Shown here: piece after piece, positions 37,414 through 46,431 of the stretch
Layout: every line of letters starts with the position of its first letter
How positions within the stretch are numbered: the first letter of the stretch is position 1
From: Bacteroidota bacterium
Lineage (GTDB): Bacteria; Bacteroidota; Bacteroidia; AKYH767-A; 2013-40CM-41-45
Assembly (NCBI GenBank): GCA_016711505.1
Contig: JADJSV010000003.1
Span: 1 to 64,000, forward strand
Reading direction: 5' to 3'
Length of the DNA: 64,000 nt
Notes under the pieces: model-generated
The model's input: the letters and a program-made list of their open reading frames with translations, nothing else
Told to the model about the DNA's origin: nothing
Databases searched by the model: none
Translations under genes and position numbers: made by a program

Positions 37414-37443
37414 TTGGAAATCACGTTTAAAATTTTATATTTG
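37414..37443 (+). promoter_or_regulatory. Bacteroidota-type promoter of the heparinase-like gene
   Basis: TTG at 37414-37416 is followed after 19 bases by TATATTTG at 37436-37443. The spacing and both elements match the TTG-N19-TAnnTTTG consensus. Transcription would start near 37450, giving a ~60-base leader. Confidence 0.82.
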
Positions 37444-37510
37444 TAATAACCCTTGAAGGGAAGCTTGAAAGAGCTATACGGGTTAAAATTAGTCTCTAAT
37501 CTGTTTTTAC

Positions 37511-39087
37511 GTGGATAAAGTCTTTCGACTAGGTCGTACAGTGAGTCATTTTAAAACCGCTCAGCTAGGTGCTAAATTTCAGTACCGGTTAGTAAAGTTT
37601 TGTTATGATAAACACATTTTTCCGCCACCAATTAAAAAAAGTCCCAAGGTTAACTTTCTTCAGTTCTTGCCTTCAAATTGTAGTAGTTCTGTCTATAAAA
37701 CCGGGAAGTTTTCATTTCTGAATAAAGAGAAAAATTTTTCTTCAACTGTTGACTGGAATTTTAACGAGTTCGGTCAACTATGGAATATCAGGCTGAACTC
37801 CCTTGAGTATCTTAGTCACCTCGATACTTCTGTGGATGATGGACTATATCTGATCCGTGATTTTATTAAAGAAATAAAAAAGAACAGGACCCGATATGAT
37901 TCGCATTGTGCTTCTCTTCGAATAATTAATATCATTAAATTTTGTTCACGTCACAGTATTGATCTCCCGGAAATTAATGCATTTGTATTCTCTCAGGCAT
38001 TGTATGTCAGAAAGAATTCTGAAATTCATTTAAGAAATAATCATTTACTGGAAAATGGATTTGCGCTATTATTTGCTTCGCATTTTTTTGAACATGAAAA
38101 GTTATTTCATTTCTCTTCGAAGATCCTTTTGAATTCTCTTGAAAAACAAATTCTACCGGATGGAGCACATTTCGAACTGTGTCCGATGTATCATCTATGG
38201 ACAACCAACCGATTGCTGGAATGCTTACAAATTCTTAAGAAGTCAAATTTCAATGTCAAACCGGTATTAGCTATAGTAGAAGAAAAAGTTTCTGTTATGC
38301 TCGGATGGATCAAACACATGCAATTTGGAAACGGGTCACTCCCTGCAGTGAATGATAGTTGTGAAGGCTATGGGCCCGGAATTAATGCAATCTTGAAAAT
38401 TGCAAATGATATTGGAGTAAAAGCTTCCGGTCATGCACTCAAAGAAAGTGGATTCAGGAAATTCAGAAACAGAAATTTTGAAATGCTTGTAGATGTGAAT
38501 GGCCTTACGCCACCCGAAGCTCCCGGCCACTCGCATGCTGACACATTTCATTTTATATTACATGTATTCGGAGATCCATTTATTATCGATACCGGTGTTT
38601 CTACGTATGAACCATCAAAACTGAGAATTCATGAAAGATCAACACTTGCGCATAACACAGTCGTAGTGAATGAACAAAATCAAAGTGAGATTTATGGATC
38701 ATTCAGAGCCGGACGTAGAGCAAAGGTCAACCTTATCAAACAAACACCTAATGAACTTGAAGCTTCTCACAACGGATACCAGCATATTGGAGTCAGACAT
38801 ACGCGGAAAATTTTATTTGAGCAGGATAGAATTGTGATAACTGATAAAATTACAGGCAAGCTTCCTCTAAATGCAGTGCTTATCTGCACATTGATAAGAA
38901 AAACAGATTGATAAAAAAGGATGACTCCCTGTTCTCTAAATTTGTCAAGATTGAATTCAGAAATTCTTCTGCTATTGAGATAAAAGAAAACTATTACGCA
39001 GTTGCTTTTGGAAAACAAATTCCATGTTACGTTGTAAAGATTGATTTTTCCGGAGAATTAGTTACTACTTTAAGTTTGATAAAATAA
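37511..39087 (+). CDS. Heparinase II/III-like protein, one frameshift
   Basis: The protein begins with a GTG at 37511 (DKVFRLGRTVSHFK) and has no signal peptide. Residues ~60-330 form an alpha-toroid region (NFNEFGQLWNIRLNSLEYL, HLLENGFALLFASHFF, LPDGAHFELCPMYHLW). From ~340 comes the heparinase II/III C-terminal domain with GHSHADTFHFILHVFGDPFIIDTGVSTY. The frame breaks near 38877: one extra base (e.g. GTGGCT) gives AVAYLHIDKKNRLIKKDDS and continues to a stop at 39087. The full product is ~525 residues. Such proteins are common in exopolysaccharide loci and may trim or epimerise uronic-acid-containing chains. No enzyme activity can be assigned. Confidence 0.85.
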
Positions 39088-39504
39088 GTCAATGGTAGGC
39101 TTTTAGTATTGTAATTTTTTAATTTCAATTATACTTTCTCGAAAAAATTTAAATCCCGGGAGCGCGCCATGTCTTGTTGAGAATAGGTCCACCCCCATTT
39201 AACAATTTAGAATAATCTGACTACGGGTAGATAAACTTCTACCGGATGCATTAAACTTTCTATGAAACAACCTGCTAAACTCAATTAGAATTTTCACAAG
39301 AACACAGATACTACCTTCCGCTAATAACTTCGTTGTTTAGTCTGTGATAAATTTATAACTAAGTTCAAATATATTCGTTTCATATAAGTCACTTAAACAC
39401 TTGTGCTAAAAACTTAGTGGTCTTAGTGTTAAAAATTTATTTGTTAGTAGTTTGCAAATAACTTTAATCTATTCCCTGAAAATTCCATTATCTTCACGGC
39501 TTCA
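39088..39504. other. 417-bp gap without a gene
   Basis: This stretch is AT-rich with no coding frame that looks real. A short GC-richer segment near 39158-39172 (CCCGGGAGCGCGCC) is out of character with its surroundings. I see no hairpin terminator and no well-spaced promoter. Confidence 0.6.
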
Positions 39505-40704
39505 ATGCCAAGAAAACGTATCAATATCATCACTCCGCATTTTACGCCGGAAAACACTGCCGCTTCTCACCGGATGGAAAGTGCTGCCCGTGTACTTTCT
39601 GCTAGTTTTGATGTGAATGTTTTTACATTGACTGAAAGAGGAAAGAAAGCCCGCGCAACTACTGAAATGTGGAATGACAATCTGCATGTGCATTATTTAT
39701 ACATGCCGGATTATCCAAAGGGGCTTTATATTATCCGTGCATTGATGGAGTGGGTTTATGCAAGAAAGCTTGTACGGTTTTCAAATACTGTGGAATGTGA
39801 CCTTGTACTCTTCACTTCCCCTTTTATGTTTCTCTTGAATGCTGTTGCAAAACTATGCAAATGCAGAATGATTGTTGCTGATATCAGGGATATTGTCTGG
39901 CATTATCTTCCTGAAAAAAATATACTGAACAGAAAGGTCAAGCAAATAGTAACGAAATCAGTACATGCCAGCTTCGAAAAATTTACTGCAATGACCGTTA
40001 CAAATCAATCTGAAAAGGAATGGCTTCTGTCGAATGCAAATGTCAGGAAAGAAAAAATAAGGGTTGTTCCAAATGGGTTGTCGGAAGATAAGTTCAGATT
40101 CTTGCAAACTGTCCGTTACTCGAAGCCGAAAAAAGATTTTATAATCTCTTACATAGGTAACATAGGCTCAGCCCAGGTTTTTATTCCCTTGATCGAAGCT
40201 ATCAGGAATAAGGAAGGTGTAAAACTTAATCTGATAGGCGATGGAAATGCCCGTGAGTGTATTCAGAAATATCTTTTAGAAGAGGATGTAAGAAATGTGT
40301 TTATTCCGGGTAAGCTCCGCTGGGCACGCATCATTCCTTATTATCAAAGCTCATCGATTTTGTACAGCGGATTAAAACCGGAATTTGATACTGCAATTCC
40401 TTCCAAGATCTATGAATATCTTTCAACCGGCCTTCCTATTCTTTTTCTTGGAAAAGGAGCAACCGTTTCTCTTCTTGAGAATTTCGACAACATCTATAGC
40501 CTGGATGATTATACTGAAGAAGGGTTGAAAAAAGCGATCGCAAAAATTCGTTATGATAAACCCGCCAATTCACTACCAAATACTTTAGCAATCGGCGAAA
40601 ATTTTATTCGGGAAAAGATCAGCCAGAATTTTGTTGAATTGGCGGCAGGTATCCTCAATGAAAAAACAACGAGCGAAATTTTTGTGGAAGATCTGTTTAA
40701 ATGA
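39505..40704 (+). CDS. Glycosyltransferase family 4, WbuB-like
   Basis: The protein has 399 residues. It begins INIITPHFTPENTAASHRM, as in the WbuB/FnlC-linked group of GT4 enzymes. VLFTSPFMFLLNAVAKL and ADIRDIVWHYLPEKNIL are the acceptor side. IISYIGNIGSAQVFIPLIEAI, INLIGDGNARE-like LNLIGDGNARECI, and GLKPEFDTAIPSKIYEYLSTGLPILF near residue 285 form the donor side. It is the last gene of the polysaccharide locus and converges on the response regulator gene with a gap of 19 bp. It may transfer an N-acetylated deoxy-amino sugar; this rests only on the resemblance. Confidence 0.85.
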   Translation: MPRKRINIITPHFTPENTAASHRMESAARVLSASFDVNVFTLTERGKKARATTEMWNDNLHVHYLYMPDYPKGLYIIRALMEWVYARKLVRFSNTVECDLVLFTSPFMFLLNAVAKLCKCRMIVADIRDIVWHYLPEKNILNRKVKQIVTKSVHASFEKFTAMTVTNQSEKEWLLSNANVRKEKIRVVPNGLSEDKFRFLQTVRYSKPKKDFIISYIGNIGSAQVFIPLIEAIRNKEGVKLNLIGDGNARECIQKYLLEEDVRNVFIPGKLRWARIIPYYQSSSILYSGLKPEFDTAIPSKIYEYLSTGLPILFLGKGATVSLLENFDNIYSLDDYTEEGLKKAIAKIRYDKPANSLPNTLAIGENFIREKISQNFVELAAGILNEKTTSEIFVEDLFK

Positions 40705-40723
40705 AATTTAAAATTCCATGATT

Positions 40724-41416
40724 TTAGATGGGCCGAACCCAATTATTCTTGTGTGCCATTGAAATTATCTGCGCTTTAGAATTGACGTGAAGTTTGTTAT
40801 AAATATTTGCAATATGTTTTCTCACTGTCAATGCACTGATTCCGGTTATCTCGCCAATTCTTTTTGCATCATACCCGTTGATCATGTGCTGGAGCATCTC
40901 GTACTCTCGGTCTGTAAGAAGATTTTCAATCTCGGATTTTTCTGTCGTAACAACTTCGTTTCTCTTTTCTCCTAACAAACGAAGTGTCTTCCGTGCAATT
41001 GCTGGACTCATTGGAGCGCCGCCATACTCTAACACTTCTTCAATAGCTTCTCTGATAGTAAAATAGTTTTCATGTTTTAAGAGATATCCTGAAGCTCCGG
41101 CTCTTATTGCTTCGAAGATATTTTCATTGTCTTCAAAAACTGTCAACACAATAAAATGTATTTCCGGATAGATAGACTTTGCAATCTTAATTGTATCAAT
41201 GCCGTTCATTTCCGGCATTTGTATGTCCATAAAAACAACTTTTGGCAATAAACTGCTTTCAAGTTTTTTTAATTGTTCCAGAAAATCATGTCCATTCGTT
41301 GCAGTCACGATCACGTCGAGTTCGGGATATTGTCCGACCTTATCCATAAAGGTGTTCCTGTTGACTCTATTGTCTTCAGTCAGACCGATTTTTATTTTCT
41401 CAATGATTGCTTTCAC
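40724..41416 (-). CDS. NarL/LuxR-type response regulator
   Basis: The protein has 230 residues. The receiver domain (1-125) has the acidic pocket ED at 14-15, the phospho-acceptor D64 in VVFMDIQMPEMNGID, and the conserved K in SGYLLKHEN near 112. The C-terminal LuxR-type HTH (about 165-225) reads LTDREYEMLQHMINGYDAK, then ISALTVRKHIANIYNKL. It lies 38 bp downstream of its sensor kinase gene on the same strand. The 18-bp dyad at 41451-41468 lies just upstream and recurs in front of the kinase gene, so this regulator may bind there. Confidence 0.95.
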   Translation of the reverse strand: MKAIIEKIKIGLTEDNRVNRNTFMDKVGQYPELDVIVTATNGHDFLEQLKKLESSLLPKVVFMDIQMPEMNGIDTIKIAKSIYPEIHFIVLTVFEDNENIFEAIRAGASGYLLKHENYFTIREAIEEVLEYGGAPMSPAIARKTLRLLGEKRNEVVTTEKSEIENLLTDREYEMLQHMINGYDAKRIGEITGISALTVRKHIANIYNKLHVNSKAQIISMAHKNNWVRPI

Positions 41417-41450
41417 TTTTCAAATTTGCTGAACTTAATATTAAAATAAC

Positions 41451-41468
41451 ATACTTAGTTTGTAGTAT
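41451..41468. promoter_or_regulatory. 18-bp dyad, copy upstream of the regulator gene
   Basis: ATACTTAGTTTGTAGTAT has inverted ends ATACT-N8-AGTAT. It covers the kinase stop codon and ends 35 bp before the regulator start. Its exact reverse complement is at 43413-43430. Confidence 0.6.
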
Positions 41469-43392
41469 TTCCTGAAATTCTGATTTTCGTTCCGGATTCT
41501 TTTTTACTTTCAAGTTCAATTCTCCAGTTACACTCTTCAACTCTGTGTCTGATGTTTTCAATTCCACTTCCCCGGAGATAATTCGAAGTGTCAAATCCTT
41601 TTCCATTGTCTGCGATTTCAATTTTCCATTCGGTATCAGAATAGAAATTGATGGTGATTTCTTTTGCCTGACTGTGTTTGAGAGAATTTGTAACACACTC
41701 TTTCATGATCAGAAACAAATGTAACATCCGGGAAGGGGAGAAGATCAGATCATGAATGATCTCTTCATTGAAATTGTATTTTATTTCAGGATAGTTCCGC
41801 ATTAATCTTTGCATCCATACCTTAAATCTGTCACATAAACTGGTGAATGGAAGCTGTTCGTTTTTTAAAACCCAGATCGTGTCACTTAACTGAGTTACCA
41901 TATTCTGTGCATTCTCTTCAAGCTGAATGATAGTAGCTGCCGAGGCCGCAGGACTCTCCTTGATTGATTTTGTATTTGATGAAATAGCTGCTGCGTACGA
42001 CCCAAGATTGTCGTGCAGATCAGCTGCGATCCGCTTTCGTTCTGCTTCCTCCGCTTTGATTACCGCTTCTCTTGAAAGTATCTTTTGTTCCTGAAGTAAA
42101 TTTTCAAGTTTGATCTTCTGTACATGCCGGTAATTGCGATATAATAAAATGATCAGCAAACTTACAAGTATGAAAACGATCGTACTCCCAGCCAGATAAT
42201 AATTGTTGCGTTCGATTTTTAATTTTTGCTGAAGAATAATATTCTCTTTCTTCTGAACTTCATACCTGGTTTGTAAAACAGCGAGTGCATCCTCCGAATT
42301 TTCTTGATACAATGTGTCTTTCAGGTCGATGATCTTTGTTAAAGCATCTGCATATTCATTTTGCATGTTAGACACTTTGTAATTTTCTGCTAAAGTCTGG
42401 TAGAGATAAATCAGTCGGGGAATATTTTTCGTTTTCCTCGCCAGGTCTATACCCTTCATTGAGATCGGAATCCCTTTTTCAGGCATTTTACGCATAGCGT
42501 AATATGTCGCCAAAGTTCCCATATCGGCTATGATGTAAAATGGATCACCTATCTTTTCCCTTACAGCCAGGGCTTCATTCATATCGGATTCAGCAAAGGC
42601 AAAATATTCTTTCTTAATATTTATACTCGCACGAATGTTTAATGCATTGCAGACTGCTGCAAGATGTTCTGATTGTTTTGCAAAATATAATGCCTTATTC
42701 ACGAAATATAATGCCGAATCATCTTTCGAAAGATTGTTATAACATGAAGCATTGTTTGAGAACAATGCAGGAACACTCCGGAGTAATTTTTCATTTGTAG
42801 TAAGTGAAATTCCCTTGTTGAGCCATTTGGTTGCATCAGTATATTTTTCGATTTCCATATTGGCCCATCCTAAAAGTGTATATGATTTCAGAATGAACAA
42901 AGTGTCTTTTTCTTTTTCAGCAATATTTAACAGTACAAATGAATTTTCGATTGCAGCTTTACTTTCATTTTTTCTGATCAATCCGGCGATCTTATTGTTG
43001 AGAATTTCCATGTAATACTTTTTTGGAAATGTGGCCTGATAATTTTTCAATAAGCTGTCACTTAGTTCAACAGCTTTTTCACCTTCTCCGATCTTTATCA
43101 TATAGATCAGGTAGAAATTTTCCAATTGATATGATTGTAGCTGTGTTTGCGGGAAAGTATTTTTAGCAATTGAATAATAATAGAGTAGGGTATCAGGTGA
43201 AAATGAGTTGTGTTGTTCACAGATCTGAATAAGTAAATCAACTTGCTTGCTCTTGTCAGTAGTTGACTGATACAATGTTCTTAAGCTTTCGATCCGCTTT
43301 GTCTGTGAAACAGCAGGACTAAAAATTCCGCAGAGAAAAAGTAAAAAAATATACTTAATAACCGGTTTGTGCATTGTGAATGCAATTTTCAT
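41455..43392 (-). CDS. TPR-containing sensor histidine kinase (HisKA_3 type)
   Basis: The protein has 645 residues. A signal-like N-terminus (IKYIFLLFLCGIFSPAVSQ; a second Met at residue 7 could be the start) precedes a helical periplasmic region of tetratricopeptide-like repeats (~40-370, e.g. LKSYTLLGWANMEIEKYTDAT). One membrane segment follows near residue 400 (YYLAGSTIVFILVSLLIILLY), then a coiled coil. The dimerisation motif ERKRIAADLHDNLGSYAAA carries H460. The ATP-binding domain has MKECVTNSLKHSQA and DNGKGFDTSNYLRGSGIENI. It pairs with the LuxR-type regulator downstream. The signal is unknown. Confidence 0.94.
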   Translation of the reverse strand: MKIAFTMHKPVIKYIFLLFLCGIFSPAVSQTKRIESLRTLYQSTTDKSKQVDLLIQICEQHNSFSPDTLLYYYSIAKNTFPQTQLQSYQLENFYLIYMIKIGEGEKAVELSDSLLKNYQATFPKKYYMEILNNKIAGLIRKNESKAAIENSFVLLNIAEKEKDTLFILKSYTLLGWANMEIEKYTDATKWLNKGISLTTNEKLLRSVPALFSNNASCYNNLSKDDSALYFVNKALYFAKQSEHLAAVCNALNIRASINIKKEYFAFAESDMNEALAVREKIGDPFYIIADMGTLATYYAMRKMPEKGIPISMKGIDLARKTKNIPRLIYLYQTLAENYKVSNMQNEYADALTKIIDLKDTLYQENSEDALAVLQTRYEVQKKENIILQQKLKIERNNYYLAGSTIVFILVSLLIILLYRNYRHVQKIKLENLLQEQKILSREAVIKAEEAERKRIAADLHDNLGSYAAAISSNTKSIKESPAASAATIIQLEENAQNMVTQLSDTIWVLKNEQLPFTSLCDRFKVWMQRLMRNYPEIKYNFNEEIIHDLIFSPSRMLHLFLIMKECVTNSLKHSQAKEITINFYSDTEWKIEIADNGKGFDTSNYLRGSGIENIRHRVEECNWRIELESKKESGTKIRISGNTTN

Positions 43393-43412
43393 AAATATAA
43401 GGCAAGATTGAC

Positions 43413-43430
43413 ATACTACAAACTAAGTAT
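43413..43430. promoter_or_regulatory. 18-bp dyad, copy upstream of the kinase gene
   Basis: ATACTACAAACTAAGTAT is the exact reverse complement of the site at 41451-41468. It lies 20 bp upstream of the kinase start codon in the region divergent from the heme O synthase gene. Confidence 0.6.
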
Positions 43431-43531
43431 TGTTCATCTTCAAATGTTAAATCACCTTTGTTCTTGGTAATTTTATGTACTCATAGACAATAATACCACA
43501 AACGCAGACTAGTTTGGACCCATGAATTGTT

Positions 43532-43596
43532 GCCCGGTTCAACGTAGGAACAACTTTTGGAGAAAGAAGTTGTTTCTACCGGGCGCAGTCTTTTTT
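43532..43596 (+). terminator. Hairpin with T-run in the ctaB leader
   Basis: The outer stem GCCCGGT (43532-43538) pairs with ACCGGGC (43578-43584). The inner stem AACAACTT (43549-43556) pairs with AAGTTGTT (43567-43574). Six T follow at 43591-43596. There is no plus-strand gene just upstream, so this is either an attenuator in the leader of ctaB or the end of a small RNA. Confidence 0.55.
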
Positions 43597-43638
43597 ATCT
43601 GAGAAAAAAGCAGTAATCTTGCCTCCCGGTTTAGGGCA

Positions 43639-44538
43639 ATGCAACAAAAATCCTTAAGTATTTCCGGTTCTGTGAACTTTTCAACTCGAATTCAGGACTA
43701 TATTCAACTGACGAAATTCAGATTGTCTAGTCTTGTCGTTTTTTCAGCGGCAATGGGTTACATCATTGCAATGGGCAATGGCTTTAGCTGGCAAACACTT
43801 TTTTTACTTTCTGCCGGAGGTTTTCTCGTCACAGGTTCTTCCAACGCTTTTAATCAGATCATTGAAAAGGATCTTGATAAATTAATGGACAGAACAGCAA
43901 ACAGACCATTGCCTACCGGTAGAATGACAGTTCCTGAAGCTTATGCCGCCGCCATTGCTATGGGAATCAGCGGAGTATTAATTCTTTGGGTGGGAATAAA
44001 TCCACTCTGCGGGATTCTTAGTTTGTTGTCTTTACTTTTATACACACTTGTTTATACTCCATCAAAAAAAATTACCCCTTTTTCAGTACTGATCGGAGCA
44101 TTTCCGGGAGCTTTTCCGCCGCTATTAGGCTGGGTTGCAGGAAGAAATGAAATTGGAATGGAGGCTTTGGTGCTATATGCCATTCAGTTCATCTGGCAGT
44201 TTCCACATTTTTGGGCAATTGCCTGGGTACTTCATGACGATTATGCAAAGGCAGGATTTAAAATGCTTCCAACCGGCCAGGGCCGTACAAAAGGAGCTGC
44301 TTTTCAAACATTAGTCTATTCTATTTGTCTGATACCTTTGGCAATTATGCCAATCGTTTTCGGATTTACAGGAATCATTGCAACAATATTAATGGTAATA
44401 ACAGGTATATTATTTACTCTTCAGGCCTTAAGGCTTTTCAATCAATGTGATTTGAAATCAGCACAACGGTTAATGTTTGGGTCGTTTATATATTTACCTG
44501 TAGTTCAGATAATTTGGATGTTAAATAAGATATTATAA
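43639..44538 (+). CDS. ctaB: Protoheme IX farnesyltransferase (heme O synthase)
   Basis: CtaB/CyoE farnesylates heme B to heme O, the precursor of heme A for cytochrome oxidase. The protein has 299 residues with ~8-9 membrane segments. The prenyl-diphosphate-binding motif is NQIIEKDLDKLMDRTANRPLP near residues 75-95. The second acidic site is in the IAWVLHDDYAKAGFKMLP segment near 195-210. The family ending with PVVQIIWMLN is present. It heads a plus-strand run of oxidase genes and overlaps none; the next gene starts 2 bp after its stop. Confidence 0.95.
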   Translation: MQQKSLSISGSVNFSTRIQDYIQLTKFRLSSLVVFSAAMGYIIAMGNGFSWQTLFLLSAGGFLVTGSSNAFNQIIEKDLDKLMDRTANRPLPTGRMTVPEAYAAAIAMGISGVLILWVGINPLCGILSLLSLLLYTLVYTPSKKITPFSVLIGAFPGAFPPLLGWVAGRNEIGMEALVLYAIQFIWQFPHFWAIAWVLHDDYAKAGFKMLPTGQGRTKGAAFQTLVYSICLIPLAIMPIVFGFTGIIATILMVITGILFTLQALRLFNQCDLKSAQRLMFGSFIYLPVVQIIWMLNKIL

Positions 44539-44539
44539 A

Positions 44540-45205
44540 ATGGCCATGGCACAGGAAATCCAACTCAACAACCTTTCGGAAGCGGAAGTAAAACGAAAAG
44601 CATTAAAAGCATTGTTGTGGTTTGGAATAGTTAGTATCGTAATGCTTTTTGCAGGATTGACCTCAGCATACATTGTTCGCCAAGGTGAAGGCAAATGGGT
44701 TGAGTTTTCTATACCTTCAATGTTCAGTATCAGTACCTTGCTAATTATTCTGAGCAGCGTTTCCATGCAATGGGCAGTGAGTTCAGCGAAAAAGGGGCAG
44801 ATAGCACAGATTCGTACAGGACTGCTTATCACCTTGTTACTTGGCATTGGATTTACGCTTACTCAATATCTTGCGTGGTCAGATCTTTATCAAAGCGGTA
44901 TCGTTTTAACAGGAACCGTGAGTGACATCAAAACGAATTTCAATTACATTCCTTCCGGAAAAGAAACTCTAGCTGAAGCCGGAGCTGTTGGAAATGTCGC
45001 GGGCTCATTTTTATATGTGATTACCGGTTTACATGTTCTTCACTTATTGGCAGGTATAATCTCATTAATTATTGTATTTTCGCGCGCAACGAAAGGCAAA
45101 TACACTGCAGCAAATCACAACGGCTTGAGTATGTGTGCGATTTACTGGCATTTCCTTGATGGACTGTGGGTGTATTTATTTTTCTTTTTACTTTACATCC
45201 GATAA
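44540..45205 (+). CDS. Cytochrome c oxidase subunit III-like protein, first copy
   Basis: The protein has 221 residues with five or so membrane segments, the short form of subunit III. LFAGLTSAYIVRQGEGKWVEF is near residue 40, and FLYVITGLHVLHLLAGIISLI near 155. The C-terminus AIYWHFLDGLWVYLFFFLLYI is the subunit III signature. The start is ATG 44540 or the in-frame ATG at 44546. Two adjacent subunit III-like genes are common in Bacteroidota aa3-type oxidase clusters. Subunits I and II are not in this window. Confidence 0.92.
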   Translation: MAMAQEIQLNNLSEAEVKRKALKALLWFGIVSIVMLFAGLTSAYIVRQGEGKWVEFSIPSMFSISTLLIILSSVSMQWAVSSAKKGQIAQIRTGLLITLLLGIGFTLTQYLAWSDLYQSGIVLTGTVSDIKTNFNYIPSGKETLAEAGAVGNVAGSFLYVITGLHVLHLLAGIISLIIVFSRATKGKYTAANHNGLSMCAIYWHFLDGLWVYLFFFLLYIR

Positions 45206-45261
45206 TAGTAACTACAACAGATAATCACGTATAAAACCACAATAAAACCAACACGAATTTC

Positions 45262-46074
45262 ATGGCAAACCATTCTACAGCAACATCTCCTTCTAAGTCC
45301 ATTTGGGGCGGCGATGTTTCTCCGTTTAATGTAAGCTGGGGAAAATTATTCATGTGGATATTCCTTGTATCCGATGCATTTACATTCTCAAGTTTACTGA
45401 TTGCTTATGGTGCAATGCGTCACCGTTTTCCGGATATCTGGCCACTTCCAAATGAAGTGTTCACCCATTTCCCGTTTGTCCATGGTCATATGCCATTGGC
45501 TTATGTTGGTTTGATGACGTTCATCCTCATCATGTCTTCGGTAACAATGGTACTTGCTGTTGATGCCGGACATAAGTTTAAAAAGAAAGCTGTTGAAAAA
45601 TGGTTGGTACTTACCATCATTGGTGGTTTTATGTTCCTTGGCTCACAGGCTTGGGAGTGGTATCATTTCATTCATGGTTCTGAAAAAGGTGCTTATGTTT
45701 TAGCAGATGGTCGCTTTGGAAGAACTGATGATCTCGAGCCCGGGGTTTTAAAATTCCGCGATGGATCAAAAGTAGAAGGCGCTGAAGCAACTGAATTGAT
45801 TGCTACATCAAAGAAAAATATTATCGGTGCAAATCTTGAAGAAAATGAATACGGTAATACACCTTTGTTTGCCAACTTCTTCTTCTTTATCACCGGATTT
45901 CACGGATTCCACGTATTCTCCGGAGTGGTCATCAACATTATTACATTGGCTTTAGTATCATCAGGGTTCAATGAACGTAAGAAGGACTATGAACTTGTCG
46001 AAAAGGTCGGACTCTATTGGCATTTTGTCGATCTTGTATGGGTATTCGTCTTTACATTCTTCTACCTCGTTTAA
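45262..46074 (+). CDS. Cytochrome c oxidase subunit III, second copy
   Basis: The protein has 270 residues. KLFMWIFLVSDAFTFSSLLIAYGAMR is near 30, LMTFILIMSSVTMVLAVDAG near 85, and LGSQAWEWYHFIHG near 125. A soluble insert of ~60 residues follows (ADGRFGRTDDLEPG...NIIGANLEENEYG), longer than in the first copy. FFITGFHGFHVFSGVVINII and LYWHFVDLVWVFVFTFFYLV end the protein. It lies 56 bp after the first copy and is followed after 18 bp by subunit IV. Confidence 0.94.
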   Translation: MANHSTATSPSKSIWGGDVSPFNVSWGKLFMWIFLVSDAFTFSSLLIAYGAMRHRFPDIWPLPNEVFTHFPFVHGHMPLAYVGLMTFILIMSSVTMVLAVDAGHKFKKKAVEKWLVLTIIGGFMFLGSQAWEWYHFIHGSEKGAYVLADGRFGRTDDLEPGVLKFRDGSKVEGAEATELIATSKKNIIGANLEENEYGNTPLFANFFFFITGFHGFHVFSGVVINIITLALVSSGFNERKKDYELVEKVGLYWHFVDLVWVFVFTFFYLV

Positions 46075-46092
46075 TTCTAAAAAAAGAATTCT

Positions 46093-46425
46093 ATGTCAGC
46101 AAATCACGAACAATCACACGCCGTAGACCATGGTCATGAAGGCGGATTAAATACTAAAATGATCTGGAGAGTTTTCTGGATCCTGCTTGCAGTAACGATC
46201 TTCGAAGTATTAATTTCATTCACTTCAATTTCAAAAGATATACTTCTTGTTACATTCATCGTACTTACGATCGTTAAGGCTTACTTCATTGTAGGCTACT
46301 TCATGCATTTAAAATTCGAAGCGGTACCAATGAAATGGTCGCTGCTCTTACCATTTATCCTGATCGTTTACCTTATTTTCATAGCAATCTATGAAGGGAC
46401 AGCATTGGGATTAATTCCTTATTAA
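46093..46425 (+). CDS. Cytochrome c oxidase subunit IV-like protein
   Basis: The protein has 110 residues with a His-rich N-terminus (NHEQSHAVDHGHEGG) and three membrane segments (VFWILLAVTIFEVLISF, ILLVTFIVLTIVKAYFIVGYFMHL, SLLLPFILIVYLIFIAIYEG). The KAYFIVGYFMHLKFE stretch is the signature of bacterial subunit IV (CyoD/CtaF type). It probably stabilises the oxidase core. The gene is coupled to subunit III upstream and SCO downstream (6 bp). Confidence 0.92.
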   Translation: MSANHEQSHAVDHGHEGGLNTKMIWRVFWILLAVTIFEVLISFTSISKDILLVTFIVLTIVKAYFIVGYFMHLKFEAVPMKWSLLLPFILIVYLIFIAIYEGTALGLIPY

Positions 46426-46431
46426 TTTGAA

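Noticed and set aside
43501..43600. tRNA-like fold before ctaB
   Set aside because: GGTTCAACG resembles a T-loop, but no cloverleaf with acceptor and anticodon arms can be formed.
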